DNA from: Angiostrongylus vasorum
Taxonomy: Eukaryota; Nematoda; Chromadorea; Rhabditida; Metastrongylidae
Direction of reading: 5' to 3'
Assembly (NCBI GenBank): GCA_018806985.1
Contig: JADANN010000414.1
Coordinates: 992,001-1,056,000, forward strand
Length of the DNA: 64,000 bases
Part shown: positions 1 through 14,300 of the stretch, in pieces
How the letters are laid out: each line of letters begins with the position of its first letter
Position numbering within the stretch: the stretch's first letter is position 1
The notes under the pieces: model-generated
The model's database searches: none
Told to the model about the DNA's origin: nothing
What the model saw: only the letters and a program-made list of their open reading frames with translations
Position numbers and translations under genes: made by a program

Positions 1-940
1 TATGAAAGACTTGAATTGTTTTAATAGATCTTTAGGTTTAGCGCTGTTAACCCAGCTCCACTGGCAGAAATTTGGTTGTGTCTGGTTGCTTATACTGCAG
101 CTTTACCTCTTCTTTTCTTTGTCTTTGATGTTAGTTATGGCTGTTCTTACTGTGTTTTTTCTGCACTTCCTTTTTATCAGTTCTGATCGGCTTTGGCCAG
201 CTTTAGTCCGTGTGATTTTTTGATGGCTGTTGCTGTGCTACACACACTATCAAAAACACTTTGCAGAAGAGTTGTTCTTCCTTTCTTCCAGTGTTTGTGA
301 ACAAATTGCGGTTTGTTCGCCATTTCACTGGTCTGATTTCTTATGAAGGCGAAAATGTGGTGGTTGTCAACCTATTGTTACTTTTGTTGTTATCTCCATA
401 TTGCTACAATCGTTCGGAATCTTCTACTTCGGTCACCTGGTGTTCCTTTTCGTATGTTTCGTCTGCACATTTTCGTTTTTTGTGCTTCTCCAGCATTCTC
501 AATCCTGCACCAACGAGTTTATCCTAAAAATTTTGTTGGGGACGCGCCACGTAGCTTCGCGACTAAGCGGCTCGAGATTGCTCAAATGAGGGAGAGCCCT
601 GGGAGTTGAGATATGAGAGTTGAGAAATTAACGTGGTGAAAGGGATTTTTCTAATGTCATTAGTGTGGTTAGTACTCTTGGATTGGCAAATCTGGAAGCT
701 GGGCTTCGTTAACCAGCAATTTTGTTTGTTGTATGTGTTAATGTTTTTGTGTGTTTTTTGTGTACGTATGCCTACACTTTTGTATTTTATTTGTTGTTAT
801 TCTTGGTTCTGGGAATCACAGAGTTTTTTTGACCGCCAGCGTTAGAGAATGTCTATCACACTTTTCGTTTTGTTGCTGTTGTTGTCGTTGTCGTTGTTTT
901 TTTGTTGATGACGATGGTGTTGTCGTTGTTGTTGGTCGAT
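1..940. other. AT-rich flank without a recognised gene
   Basis: The plus strand is strongly T-rich with short hydrophobic reading frames that have no domain signature and no splice-consistent continuation. It could be promoter, upstream intron or 5' leader of the initiation-factor gene beginning near 1.9 kb, but nothing in the sequence decides this. Confidence 0.4.
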
Positions 941-969
941 GGCTGACTCGGCGGTTTCGCCTTTCTCAG
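941..969 (-). other. Hammerhead-like stem, diverged second copy
   Basis: On the minus strand this reads CTGAGAA, then a GGCG/CGCC stem with an AAAC loop, then GAGTC. It resembles the better-preserved motif at 18041-18069 at the end of a Penelope-like remnant. The conserved G8 of the CUGANGA box is changed to A, so it would not be active. It abuts the target duplication of the SINE-A copy at 977. It could be chance similarity. Confidence 0.25.
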
Positions 970-976
970 TCTATCA

Positions 977-1365
977 TACCTGATACTTGATACTTGAACG
1001 ACCCGTCGTCACTGGTTGTGCGGGCCCCAGCATAATCACCACTTTTCGGAGATTTGCTGCTTAAGTCATTGTGGTTCCCTGGAATCCCAAGGTCAGCCTG
1101 GCCAAAGTCTGCCCCAGATCTTCATCACTACAGGCAGTCGCAGCCCTTGTGGCTCAGAGGAAGATTTGCCACCATGCGACTTTGATACCACGACGGTGGT
1201 GGATCGTGGTATTGGTTTACTCTTAGCTAGCCTTCCTGATGGAAACGCGGGACTCTTTCTCAGCTTGGGACACCCTGTCTAGGGGACGAATCCCCCCGCT
1301 GTACACCGCAGTCCGACACCCAGGAACATCTCCAAGCCACGATGAGGCGGTAAACCGTTGGGAGG
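977..1365 (-). mobile_element. SINE-A copy, full length, with target duplication
   Basis: A 389-bp element flanked by perfect 10-bp direct repeats, cagtctatca at 967-976 and 1366-1375. One end carries a short tandem tail of the form gatacttg; the other ends in ccgttgggagg. The same sequence recurs in either orientation near 25.0, 25.5, 26.3, 29.6 and 46.3 kb. The tailed end and variable target duplications suggest a non-autonomous retroposon (SINE) rather than a terminal-inverted-repeat transposon. Strand is given relative to the copy at 46.3 kb. Confidence 0.85.
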
Positions 1366-1890
1366 CAGTCTATCACAGTTGTTTATTTTCTGCCTACATT
1401 TTTTTGTGACATAGTTTATTTTCCTTAGAATTCAAGGCGCAATAGATTGTTTGATGGTTACGTCGATTTCACCTTTTGCTTGTTTTTGTATTGTATATGT
1501 TATACTTGGACTGTTGATGAGTGCTTATCTTTTCTGGAGTCACGTTATCAGAAAATAATTATTTTCGAAAATGAACTAAGAGGGACATTGTTTGGAAACG
1601 CTTTCTGTTGTGGTAAACATCTTATCCGTATGCTTATATTCCGCCTAGACTTCCTTGCATGTCAGTTGCTATCCTGCCGGCGATTCTAGCGTCGGCTACC
1701 GGTCTGCTTCCATTGTAATGGTTTAGTTTCATTTCGTTCTAGTCTTTTGATGTGATAGAGATTCCCACCTTACTGTAGAGAAAGTGCGATAATCCGCTAT
1801 TCTATGTTGACTGTTTTCCAAAACTCTGTGAGATGTTAGAGCACTTTCATCTATGAGTGCTGTAGTCTGACTTACCACTGCAATGAAATC

Positions 1891-1932
1891 TTTTTCTTTC
1901 AGACAACCGCAAACTGTTCGAAGATAGAAATC
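1891..1932 (+). promoter_or_regulatory. Probable trans-splice acceptor and 5' UTR of the eIF4B-like gene
   Basis: A run of tttttctttcag ends at 1902, followed by 30 nt of leader and the ATG at 1933. A strong acceptor with no matching upstream coding exon, this close to the start, is the usual arrangement of a nematode spliced-leader site. It could instead close an intron inside the 5' UTR. Confidence 0.6.
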
Positions 1933-2351
1933 ATGTCAGTAGATAACCCATCGAACGCAGGAGGAGGTGGAGGTAAGTCATGTCTCAGATTCAGTAGTAG
2001 TTTGCATCGACATTTTTTTTCTTATTTACCTCTTTACGACGTAGTTTCAGGCTTTTTTATTCGCAAAATCTGCTTGTGAATTTTTTTTCATTTAACACTG
2101 ACGCCGTAGGACGTTCATTAGTAGGGTTTTCTCTATCGCAGTATGAACTATTTCTTAAGAATTCTATCATTTTTTCCCCACTTAATGGGCTTGAGGATTT
2201 GTACAGAATTGATAAATTTACGTAATTAAAAGTCTGGGACCGTAATAATGTATTGGTCGCTGTAATTCTTCAGAGTACATAAGATGAGGGTCGCGATTTA
2301 CAATTTATCCCTAGGAAAGGGTGGTATACATATGTATTTCAGCATATAGTA

Positions 2352-2394
<43 letters not shown>

Positions 2395-5300
2395 AACGTG
2401 AACTTAATTTTGTATATCTTGCGTATATGTTGTTTTTACATGGCTGTTCAGGACGTTAGAGTACCGCATGTATGTGTTGACATCGGTGTAGTAAAAGACC
2501 CGGAACAGATTTGTGTTTTTGGATAAACGAGTTAAAAGCGCATCATATGCATTTAATGAGAGCATGAGTGTTTCTTTCAGGCAACAGAGTATTTGTAGGA
2601 AGTGTAATTCTGTTGAACAACGAATGTAGGTCTACTCTTCCTCTCAACACCGTCGAACATATTTAGATACACAATTGGCTTCGCTATCGTCTGTGGTAGC
2701 GGTCTGATCCGAGCGTAGTGGCGAATTCGATCATACCGTAATTTGTAAAACACCGGCAGCTGCAAGTACAGCTGATTGATTTTGCTTACAAAATGCGTAG
2801 ATAGTGTCCCTACGTGTACGTAGTCGTTCCTGGGGAAGCCTGAATCCTCATAGATTCTATTCTATAGCTCTTATCACCTATCGTCTGTTTTTCACATTAC
2901 GTGACCGGTCCATCTGTGTTTCGCTATCGATGTATGTTCTCTTGGGTGTCAAAGATGGGATAGAGTTGGAAAACCAGGGTTTCCCACTCCAGTAACATGA
3001 TGTTTGTGCCGGTTATGTTTCACAAGACATCGTTCAAGCGCTTTGTGGATGGTGCGCAGACTTCTCGGCGTGTTTGAAGTATCAGATATCAGCTTATATT
3101 TTTTGCTGTAGACCGTTGGAAGGACTGTTGAGCTGAAAAGGTGGGTGAGGAGTTTTGGATCCGTTAGTTGGTCGGTAGGTTCTTTGAGTGGCCTGAATGC
3201 GGCCCATGCTGCTCACCTTCGGCTGTCTTATTCCTTCTTCATGTTCTGTTTGTTCACCTTTGCACCATTAATTCTTCATGAAATGAGTCTTCCTCGTATC
3301 TATGCGCAATCCAATCATTTTTTCCGTTTCCTTGAGTTCACTGGGCGTCGTCTCTGCTTCACTGGTGCTCCTGGGAAAGGTGACGATGTTTTCCATCAAT
3401 ACGTATGCTCTTTTCGTCCCATATCGAGTGATTTCATTGTTTACTGCTGTGCGGCAGTAAACATCTTTGCTGAGCCTCCTTGTCGAACCTCTTTTCCTGG
3501 GGGGGGTATGGTGAGGGGTTGGTGGAAAAGTATTTAATATTTGTTTATTATTTATATTATTATTATTATATTTATTATTTATAATATTTAATATTTGTGC
3601 TGCAGTTCTGATAACAGTCTGCTTATGTTCGCGTATAGGACTGGTGCACTGCTTGGTCGCCTATCCCTGATATAATTACATTCGTTTCGATGCTGTCAAG
3701 CCCTTTCTGTCTAAATCCCCAACGGGAATTGGGGAACGAGAGAGGTTGGCGTCGAACTTTTCCGTTATAAATTCCATGTCACGACGAGGAATTTTGGTGA
3801 TACCATCTTCCTTCATTGCGGCTGACAGTGGAACAATGTACTCGCTCGTGTTCATAAAGCATTTCTACTGGCTGGTTCTTTTTGATGCTCTTTCTAACAG
3901 TCTCCTTTGCCTGTACCGATGTAGATCTTCTTGCGAAGCTCTTCTGCGAGTGATATTTGCTACTGGCCATGTTAAGCGTGTTACAATAGGATCAAGCTTC
4001 AGTTTCCTTCTCTTCTGGAGCAACCCCTTAATGGTAATCCTAATGAGATCTGATCTTGCTTTAGGAACTGAAAGGGAATTCGGCACAGGTTTTAAGTTCT
4101 TCGACGAACATCTCGTAGTGTTCGGTCGGGTCTTCATTAATCTCCCACTCATGTCTGAATAGGATTTCGTTCAGAGTGTTCTCTAAAACAGCTTGAACTT
4201 TCCTTCTAAGTCGCTGATATGCATTCTTCTCCAGCTCACGACTACCGAATCTTCTCAGGAAGAAGGCGGTGATCGGAACCAGCGGAGAATGATGGGGCTG
4301 CTGGTTTGTCAAGTAGGCACTATCCTCTGTTTATAAGCATATGGTCAATCTATGCATGTGCCATACCGTTTCCTGACTCCCCATTTCCGTCTGCGAATTT
4401 CAACCTATTACGTAGCAAGGAATCACCGTGGGAAAGTGCATGTTAAGAGGGAAAATTTATTTCACCTGTATCGTCCTTCTTCACACTAATCTTGTAAAGA
4501 GACAAGTGTTCGCAGCTGTTCTCGTTTATCCCTGTTGTGTGCCATACCGTTTTGTTCTGTCAGCGAGCGTGGAAAACAGTTTTTTTCTTGTAGTCTTCGT
4601 GAAACAGTGCGACTGTCTGATAGACACTTGACATTCAATGAGAACCAATGCTCAATATTCGTTGTTCATCTGTTGTAGTTAAGATAGCGCCTGTCGTATT
4701 AACATGCTTTTTGACGATTTGGTTTCTGTAGCACTGGCTCTCATCTTTTGTGGTCATTGTAAGCTATAACTTCAGTTTCCTTCTAGTTGCCTAATTTGGG
4801 ACACTTTTTAGTAGGTTGTTATGTGTAGTGTAGGCGTTTCCGTTCCTTATGTTGGCACCTTAGTCCATAATATATCAGAGAACTTAGAAGTCTATAGAGG
4901 TTCAGAATTTATGAATCATTACTGTAAACAGGTGCTTACGAGATAGCAAATCGAGTTTTTAATAAACAGCTTGCACCTTATTTTTGAAAAAGACTTTCTT
5001 CACGCTGCTCACCGAGATCTTTTAATGACTATTATGTTATCCAAGCATTGAGAGTTTTTCAGGCGCGGAAGTGGCATTTGCCAATCCACCATCTGTGACC
5101 GATATGGGTGCCATGGGTTCGTGGGCTGAGATTATGGCTGAGGAGCAGGTAATTAGCTTTTTCTATTCCTTTCAGCCAATGATGTTTCTAAGTCGGTGGT
5201 GTTGATTTCAAACTAAGTTCATTTACTTTTTTTGCATGTTTAGGTTGACAGCACCATGCCAGTTGAGAAACAGAACGAAAATCAAAAACGCGAAGAGGAT

Positions 5301-8300
5301 GTGCGAGATTTAGAAGATGGCATACAAAAGCCACCGAAACAACAGAGTTTTGCTGTTCAGGTAATTTATGGTTCTTGTTGGAAAAGGTGGGGGTGGTGCA
5401 TTGTTGAAACAAGTTTTGGCAGTAGTATTTTGTCTTTGTGAAATCGTCATAGACACTGAACTTACTTGTACAGTTTGTTATCAAATTTCAGATGGAGGAA
5501 TGGTTTACTACTTTCACTGTTTGTTATTCTGTCTACAAATCAATCATATCGTTGCTTCCTTACCACTTTCGTGATCATTTGTCTTTCTAATCGAATTTAT
5601 TAATTTTAACATGTTCTAGGTTGCAAACCTCCCTGTCTGTTCAGATGAAGAGCTATTTTATTATTTTGGTGGAGATAACGTCGTGAGTATTGAACAGATT
5701 GTTTGTTTCCTCCAGTTTGCATTATGTTGTCAGGTACTTTCACTGTCACCATTAGGTTCGTGACGTTGCAATCTTGCCGGATCGTCCTTATGCAGCACGA
5801 ATTGATTTGTTTACATTAGAGGGATTAAAAAGGGCTAAAGAGCTTGATGGAAAGAAATTTAGAGATCGAATTCTGAAGGTGAGTGCTTGTAAACACCTTA
5901 AAGGATCTCATATAATTTTTTTTACATATGATCTTTACTAATAGGATTTTTACACTCACATCCACAGCTTTGCAGGTCTATGAAATTCGCGAAGACAGAA
6001 TTCGGGAAAGACCACCACATGAATCCCATAATCGTCAATATAGCAATGAACCAACTATATATAACAGGGAAAGCAGCAGGTATGTCTTTTGAGGGTAGCT
6101 TTCTTGCTTTTCTTTCCTGTTATCTCTACATCATGGGTTTCTTAAATAAGCTTATTCCTTGCACATTTGGAGATCTATTCTCAGAGAACCTTTATTCATG
6201 TTATTTACATAGTTTGCAGTATTTTTTTTCTTCATATAATGTTCAGGTATAATAGTCAGTCAAGCATACATAGCAGTGACGCGAGGAATTTTGAAAGAAA
6301 GTGAGTTTCATGTGAAATGAAATACGGCACGCCCTTTTTTGAACCATTGATTTTGCGTTAGTAAGTATTAGAATATGCTTTAGCAGTCGCCCCTACAATT
6401 CTTCAAATGACTGCCGTAATAGTTCTCAAAATCGCTATCCACCGATGGGTGGGACATTTTCACGTGGCAAGTACTATAATAGCTACGACGATTACAACAG
6501 TGGGCGCTATTCTTCGGGAGGACAGTCTTGTCGTGGAAACGGAGCATACTATGTAGGTGTACTCTCATGTTTTTCTTTCGGCTTCTTGTTTTCATTCTGT
6601 GCAGGTGAGAACTTTTTATGTGCTATAATTGTTTCGTTTTGCATCTAATAAACATTACCAATTTTCGCTTACTTGTGGTTGACAACTCGCCGTTGATCGC
6701 ACCCACTTGAAACGGTAACCCTAGAGCTATTGTGTCTGATACCGCAGAGGCTTTATAACTTGGAAACAGCGTTTCCTAGAAGACCAACGTAGATGTTAGC
6801 TTGAAAAAGTTTATAAATACGTTTGTCTTTACATGTGAAGATAAGATGTAATCTTAACCTTTTTTTATTTATTACCTATTCTTTTTTTTATTGCAGTTTT
6901 AGGTGTAATTTGGAGGGCAACAGCATTCATATAATGGTGTATTATATCAGATTGTCAGCCGTTCAATGCGAAAAAAAACGAACGCTGACCTCGTTCTGAG
7001 GAATAAAATAGACGAAATAGATTCAATTTTATGAATCTTTGTCAAACGAACATCGGGGGACGTGAGGTTTATAATTCTCGGACTTCATTAAGACTTGAGA
7101 AGCTAGGAGTAGCGTGCTTGTAAGCCTAGGATGTCAAGAGGTCAATGAAGATGTTGACGCTGCGCTATCGGTTCGGTGTATGATTTACGGGGATCTGGAT
7201 AGTATAGGTGGGCAAATGGGTTTAGCTGGTATACAAAGAATAATACAGATGTACAATAAGCAAATCTATTTTTTTTTAAATGTGTGCTGCAATCAGTGGA
7301 TTTTATGGGTTTCAGGCCATCTTTGATATGGTTCATAATGATTAGTCTTATGAAAGCTTTTGTCGATAAGCCAAGAAAGTGGTCGAGAAAAATACATCGG
7401 TAATTTTTGGACTTGTAATATAGAGAACAGGAACGTTCATATTTAATATTAAAGTACAGTTGCCCAATACCTGAATTTCGGTTGTAGTCCAGTTCTTCAT
7501 ATTCCATATGCCAGTGTAGAAATGCGAAAACCGTATGTAAAACCCCTTGATACGGTTTTCAGATGACATAGCTCGTACTGGGAAGGATTGGCTCCAAGTG
7601 GGTGGGTCAACGGCGAGCAGGTTAGGACCAGGTGGGCTACAGATCAGTCATTACTAAGTGTGATGTACTTTTTTCTGCTGAACCTCGCTATGTGATTAGA
7701 TGTTTTCTTTCATTCTGCACTAAAGAGATTTGTTATCGCGGTTGTTTATAATAGAATCTAGTTTTTGTTTAACTTGACATTTGGTTTTTTTCTACTGAGA
7801 ACATTCACTAGTAACATGCTGTCCATATGAAGTCTTTTTCGCTCAGTTCAATGTGCGTCAGCGTTCGTAATTATTTGCATACTAGAAAAATTTGTCCATT
7901 TCTGCATAGTGCTGAAACGATTTTAAACCGTTATAAATAGGTCCAACCAAAGTTTTATTAATAGAGCAGAATGGGTTTTTTTTTCTGGAAAGACACAGTT
8001 CTTAAATTATGGAGACAAAGAGCTGGAGATTGTTGCGTTACTTGAAGAAAGTGATAGCTTTTAACTTTTGACGCGTTAATTGTGGAATAAGTAGCTAGAC
8101 GTTGTCGTACAGGAGACTTTAGCTTTCCTGTTTCATGTGGGTTTGGCTACTGTTTGCGAATTTTTGCCTTCGTCGTGAATTTCGTTAAATATCTTTCAAG
8201 TCGATTCTCCTTGTAGTTCTGGGAAAGACGTGCTAGAGTGGTCCTATGCGGATTGAAAATTTAGCCTTGAATGTCACAGGAGTCTCACCTAGTTCCAACC

Positions 8301-11300
8301 ACTGAGAAGTCGCCGGTTATCGTATAGCATCCAATTTTTGCAACATGTTACTTCACCTGTATCAACTGTCGTCCCGTTGATCGTCGAGTGACTCGAGCTG
8401 TCGCCAGTAAATCTTCCATTTTTCCCTGTCACGTGCAAGAGTAGTGCGTGGGTTCTGCTCGCTTTAGGGACTCGTCGAGCATCATGTCTTTCTTCTAGAG
8501 CTTTCGTGAACAACTCTGACCATCGCGTCGGTGTTCTTCCTGCAGTACGTTTGACACCCCGAGGAATCCACTCACTAACGGCTTGTGACCATCGCTTGTA
8601 GTCGATCCGGATTGCGGGTCCGGGTCACCTTATCCTCGACAGTTTGGCGTATAGAACATATGTGTTTAGCCGTACTATACACCAAACACATTCCTATGTG
8701 ATTTGGAAATTGGTCGCTTTTGTTGCGTAGAAGAGGCGCAGAACGGACTTCACGGCGACGATCTCGCTTCCATTCCTTTTCCAGTTATTCATTCATGGAG
8801 CATTTTAACTTTTTAATTGTCTTCCTAATGTTGATTGATTCCTGAGTTCTAAAACGTTTTTCTACAATCCCTGGAGGATTTCTTTGAGGAGGAGTTGGTC
8901 GATATTGGCTCGAAGTGGCTCCAGATCTTCCTCGTCACCTGCTGATAAGTTTCAACGACTTTTTCTGTCATGAAAACTCGTATCACTAGTACGAAATCTT
9001 GGAGGCCACCTGTGTATTGTCATTTGAAAGTTCTTTTTCGGTACCGCTATTTAATGTGGTTTTGAATGTTACCTTTCGTTTGTATCCATGTTCGAATTTA
9101 TGAAGCAGAGTGAAGCGAGTTTCATCTTTTGGAAGCGTGGTTTAAGCTAGACTAGAATTATGAACTAAGTTTCGGGAAAACATGTATGATTGGGAAATGG
9201 TTGAGTAAGGAATAACGTTAAAATGGTATGTAGTAACAACATAATTAAGGAATAGATATTAGAAAACATACTTGTAAATTTTTTGTAAAGTTTCTTTGTG
9301 TCAAAATCCATAGTTGGTACATCCACCTAATAGTTTCTTTTCCTGTTTGTAAATATATACAGTGAAGTGCTGGTTTTTTTTCTAGCAAAGTACGTCGTAT
9401 GGTGGTGGAGGTTATCCGCCGCGATCTCGTGGAATGCAAGGACGTGGCGGCTATGGTGGTGGACGTGGGAATTACTATGGAAGTCAGGAGTTGCCACGCA
9501 GTGATAACTACCACCATGATGAAAGAGATAAACCGCCAGTTATGTCGTAAGTTAAAGCCGTGACTTTGTTCGTTGAATTGATACTATACGAATTAACTAC
9601 CACAAGATACTTGCAGTGTGAAGGGTCTTTTAACTACTTAGACTTAATTATGGGGTCAGTATTTGCGTGGACTTCTTTTTGATTGTTACTCTTGGATACT
9701 TGATGAAAACGGGATTTACAACTGAACTTAATCTTGTTTTTTCTCTCCAGTCGTTCTCGCACTGAATGTACTACATTTGATTCCGATAGACGAAGAGTGT
9801 TGCTGTCAAGGACTTCGTCCCGGCGGAGCACAAGCACAGAAGAAGTGGATGCTCCAGTGCAGAGGGTGTGTTTAACACTTCTCCACTTATGTAACTTATA
9901 TTGCCTTATTATTTTATAAGAGATGTAAATACGGATAAAAGATAAAATGTTTGGCATTGTTCAGTCCTTTGGAAATGCACCATTCATTTGCTGCCTCTAA
10001 GCATCGTAGAAGTGATTTTATGCATATTTGTCTTATTCAGTAACCTACAGAGATCTATCAATGTATCAGGTCGTTGTTTCTGTTCTCCCAGAAAAGTATG
10101 TCACCAATCTTGACTACTGTATGGTGGAGGAAATGGTTGATCCGGGGCACAAGGTGCAACCAAGGTCACCTTTGAATAACCTTTATCATTGTACTTAAAT
10201 ATGTAGATAAGTGCATAAAAGGTGGCACGAGCACGGTGCTGCTTCGGTCCCTCCCAGGGTCAACAAGCTTCTCATCCTTCCGGGGTCGGTAAATTAGCAC
10301 CGAGCTTGTCCGAAAAAAACCATTCTTTGCAATCCAATTGGGAACACTCCAGTCCAGCTACTCTAGGACTTCAGGGAGAATCGACTTGACTAGAATTCTA
10401 CGACTTTCAAGATGAAATGAAAAATCCTCAAGCAACAGCCGAAACCACACGTAAAAGTTGGACGACCTTAGTAGATGATGGATGCGAGGAAACGAATCGA
10501 ATGTGAGAAGTGCTGGGATCTGCACGGTAGACGTGAAGACTGGTCGTATAAAATAAGGAAAAAAAAACATACAATTTTGGTAGACTTTGACTGAGAATCT
10601 TTACAATGTTATTAATCACTTGTTCAACGGTTTTACGGCAAACAATCATAAATCTTTAGGTTAAAAAACTTACTAACAAAGACATCTTTGGAGAAGCGAA
10701 GCCGGTCGATACATCGGAGAGGTTGCGTGAGATAGAAGCGAAGCAAGAACGAGAGCGACTGCTTGAGCAGCAGAAGTACAAGGTTTATTTTGAATATGTT
10801 GAGTTTGGTTTAACACATTCGCGACAACATAGTCTCCTATCTGGAATCAAACGGTACGAAAATAATTACCGCTTTATAATTTAAGCCAGCATACCTCAGC
10901 TCATAATGAACACTGTTAGTTTGAAATGAAACATTTGGAATATACAGATCTTTTGCCTAAAAATTACCTGCTGTTGTTCGACAACGTTGAAATTTGATCT
11001 TCTGGAACCTTTTAAGCGTACTTTTTTCACTTCTTGTTGTTTTGTATTCCGGCTGCTGCACATACGTTGGAAACTTTGGTGATCTAACTTTTCATTTTGA
11101 ACGGAGTGAAAATACTTTTTCAAAGTTATACATGTCTCCATAAGACGGTAACGTGATATCTTCCCTAAGAATCTGCAACGTCATCATCTTTTCTTTTGTT
11201 GGAAAAAATTACTTCCTTTTTGTCAAAAAAAAATCAGCTTTTTTCTCTAGTGCGCTAAACTCGGCATTCATCTTAAGGGTAGTCTAAAGTTGGTTTTGTA

Positions 11301-14300
11301 GTAAACTGATTTGCTTTCACTGCTCACTTTTAGAATCCACAATTGAATTTAGGGAAGAAGCTGAAGCAGCTCGTTTGGCTGCAGCAGCTGAACACGCAAA
11401 TGGCGCAACATCACATCAACATCAGCACCAATATGGCGCTCACCACGGCCATGTTGCGCACCATTCGTCTCACCACCAGTATCATCATGCTCCTTCAAGA
11501 CCACCTGTTCCGCACCATTCCCACCCCTCTGTTCGTTTTTTATTCAGATATTCATTCATAGTTTATTTACTGGAGCTTATTTGTTGGTCACTGGAGGAAA
11601 TTCTTTCAATCGTATTATTTGAGAATGTTTCAGTACGGTCTTTATCAGTCGACGCATGGTATAACTCAACATTCTCAGCAGTCCTATACAAACTCAGCAC
11701 AATTTCAGCAACAGTATGACGTATCAGTGCCGACAAGCTACAGGTAAACATATTGAAAGTGTTGACTAACTATTTTTCTTATCTTAAACTTGCTGTACTG
11801 TTTGGCTTGTCGAATCATTCGTTTGTGAATTTTTCTTCTTTCAAACGACTGTCAGTGGCGCAGTACTCATGCACGCCCAGCCCAAATAAAAAACTCACTC
11901 TCGAGGCCTACAATTCTCTCAACAATGGGCAGCTTCGACGCCATATGGGAGGGCACCAGGGTTAGACTGCTCATAAACTACTGAACGGCGATCGACTCCA
12001 CGTGTGTGTCTCAGTGGCGCCTCTAACCACTGTGCCACATGCGCCTTTACTTTCTTAGAAGTAGTTTAAAACATCGATACCCGCAGTTGAAAAAATTAGT
12101 CACTGCTTCGCATCAAGTTTCAGCAGTTCATTTAGAAAGGCATCCCGTTTGTACTTGAAAATCGGTCTCAAGTGAGCGAGCATTAATCTATGAGCAAAGT
12201 GCCCGAATAACTTGGAGTAGATTGCAGCGAAATACTCGGTAGAATTATGGGAATGGGAGCGAAATTGTAACTGAAAAGAATCCACTGATTAAGCCGTTTA
12301 ATCACTGTTGAAACTCCTTCATTGGTCCATATATTGAATGTTTATGGGACTCCTTTTAGAATAATGCGTCGCGATTCTGCTGATCCAACGGATGCAAGCC
12401 CCCCGTTAGATCCAGTGCATGCAAAAGTGCCTGTTCAAGCACACATTAGGAAAGAAACCGACCAAGGCCAAGATGTAGTTGATGGGGTTTGTTTTTCTTT
12501 CTTATTTATAATTGATTCTTAACTATCGAGTTTTCGTGAAATATTTTTTTCAGTTTTGGTCGTGCGCAACAAAAATTACATCTTGAGGAAGAACTCATAT
12601 TTTTTGCGTTTTAGGTTTCTAATCCAGAATCTGGTGAACTAGCAACACTCTCATCTGGAAAATTAGATCCTGGTTCAGATCGGCGTAAGGCTGGCGATGT
12701 GAATACTAGTAATGGTGTTGAAACCTTGCATAGATCAGGACCAAAGGTGGTGTTAAAATCCCTTCTTGGCTTACAGGTTTATTAGCTTTTCAACTTCCTT
12801 TTTTGCTGTTTTAACGAAACATTTTAATTCATACATTTTATTCGTTTTGTTAATTATTAAGACATCTGACAAGCCTGCAATATTTGTTCAGTAAATTTTT
12901 CTAGGTAGGTTTGTTCGGATCTTTCTGGTTAAATCATTTTTGCTCAGAACTAAGGAAGCTCCTTGAAAGACCAAGAGAGGGAGATGTACCTATTTAAAGG
13001 GAGAATTTTTTCCTGAGAAGCGGAAAATATGGTTTCTGTCCTAAGCTGCGTGGAAAAGTATTCATGATTTTGAATGTCGGGAAATAATTGATATACGTGA
13101 GTTAAATCAAAAGTGGAAACGAGAAAATAGTGGGACGAATTCTTGAGTGAATTTTCATGAGACATGCTTTTGCTGAACACGATGACTTAGAGTAAGCTTA
13201 AGGTAGGCTTGGTATATCTTCACATCATGAAATGTTTTATGCGTTCTGTAGGGTGTAAATTTTTCGACCGGTCTCATACATTTTCCGCTGAGGACCATCC
13301 TTTAATGTTTGAACAGAAAGAAACGGAACTGCGGGTGCTGGTGCTGCAGCGGTTAGGTGGCTTGATGAGGGTCTTCATAGTGTTACTTTAATAAGGGTGT
13401 CCTGGGTTTGCGCTAAACATACTTTGATACTACTTGGATAGTCTGTCTTCAGTGGTTGTGCGAACTGCAGCATAATTTCAGTTGGTTTCTCTCTGACGCA
13501 GTCGTCCTACATGGTGATGGTCTGCTTCGAACATGGTGACGTCTGCGAGGCCCATTCTAGAATACTGAGGTCGTTGCTATCTGCGAGTGTAGATGATTTA
13601 TCGTAGCCACGAACTCTTCCGTCCATAGTCTGGGTGGTTTTCTAAGAGAACGGCTGCATCCTCTTGGAGTCCACTATTCTTTTCGTCCATTTATGATCTG
13701 TTCTTCTTACTATGTGATCGGCCGTTCTGTGTTTCATTGTTGATATATTCTCCTGGTTGGTTCCCGAAAATGGGATAGGTTTCGAAGATCTAAGCTGCGC
13801 GTTCCACCTAGACGTTGCGAGTGCCAGTTAAATTTCAAAAGCCCAGTTCCTCCTTTATTACTTTCCTTGGTCATTGAACGTCCAAGATACCTCACGAAAT
13901 GTGTAATCACAGAACTGTTAAGTAGGATGGATGCGGCCTTTACACTACAGGTTCTTCATGAAGTTGGGCTTCGTCCTATTGTATGCACAGTCCAATCCTT
14001 TTTTTCTCGCTTCGTCGAGTGCATTGAGCACCGCCTCTACCTCATTGATACTCTCTGAAAAGATGACGATGTCATCCGCAAAACGAAGATTGATAAGAAT
14101 TTTCCATCAATACGTATGCCTTTACCGTCTCAGTCGAGTATCTTCATTATCCTTGTGCAGTGCTGCAGTAAACAGAATTGCGGATTCGCCTTGTCGAACC
14201 CCCTTTTCTTGTGGGTATGGTGCGGGGTCGATGGAAAAGCCGTATATTTGTGCTGCCGTACAGTTTGCTAGTGTTCGTAAATAGAAGGGGTCTAGTCGTG

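Noticed and set aside
3779..4162. Overlapping long frames on both strands
   Set aside because: Only the minus-strand frames match RTE pol; the plus-strand frame is its shadow.
5256..5441. Plus-strand open frame reading out of exon 3 of the eIF4B-like gene
   Set aside because: Its second half is intron; the exon ends at a gtaatt donor at 5361 and the frame rejoins at 5620.
11343..11561. Open frame with an NPQLNLGKKL start as exon 12 of the eIF4B-like gene
   Set aside because: Using donor 10776 and acceptor 11352 instead gives a charged helix continuing in phase into the His-rich tract and then exon 13; the other frame gives composition unlike the rest of the protein.
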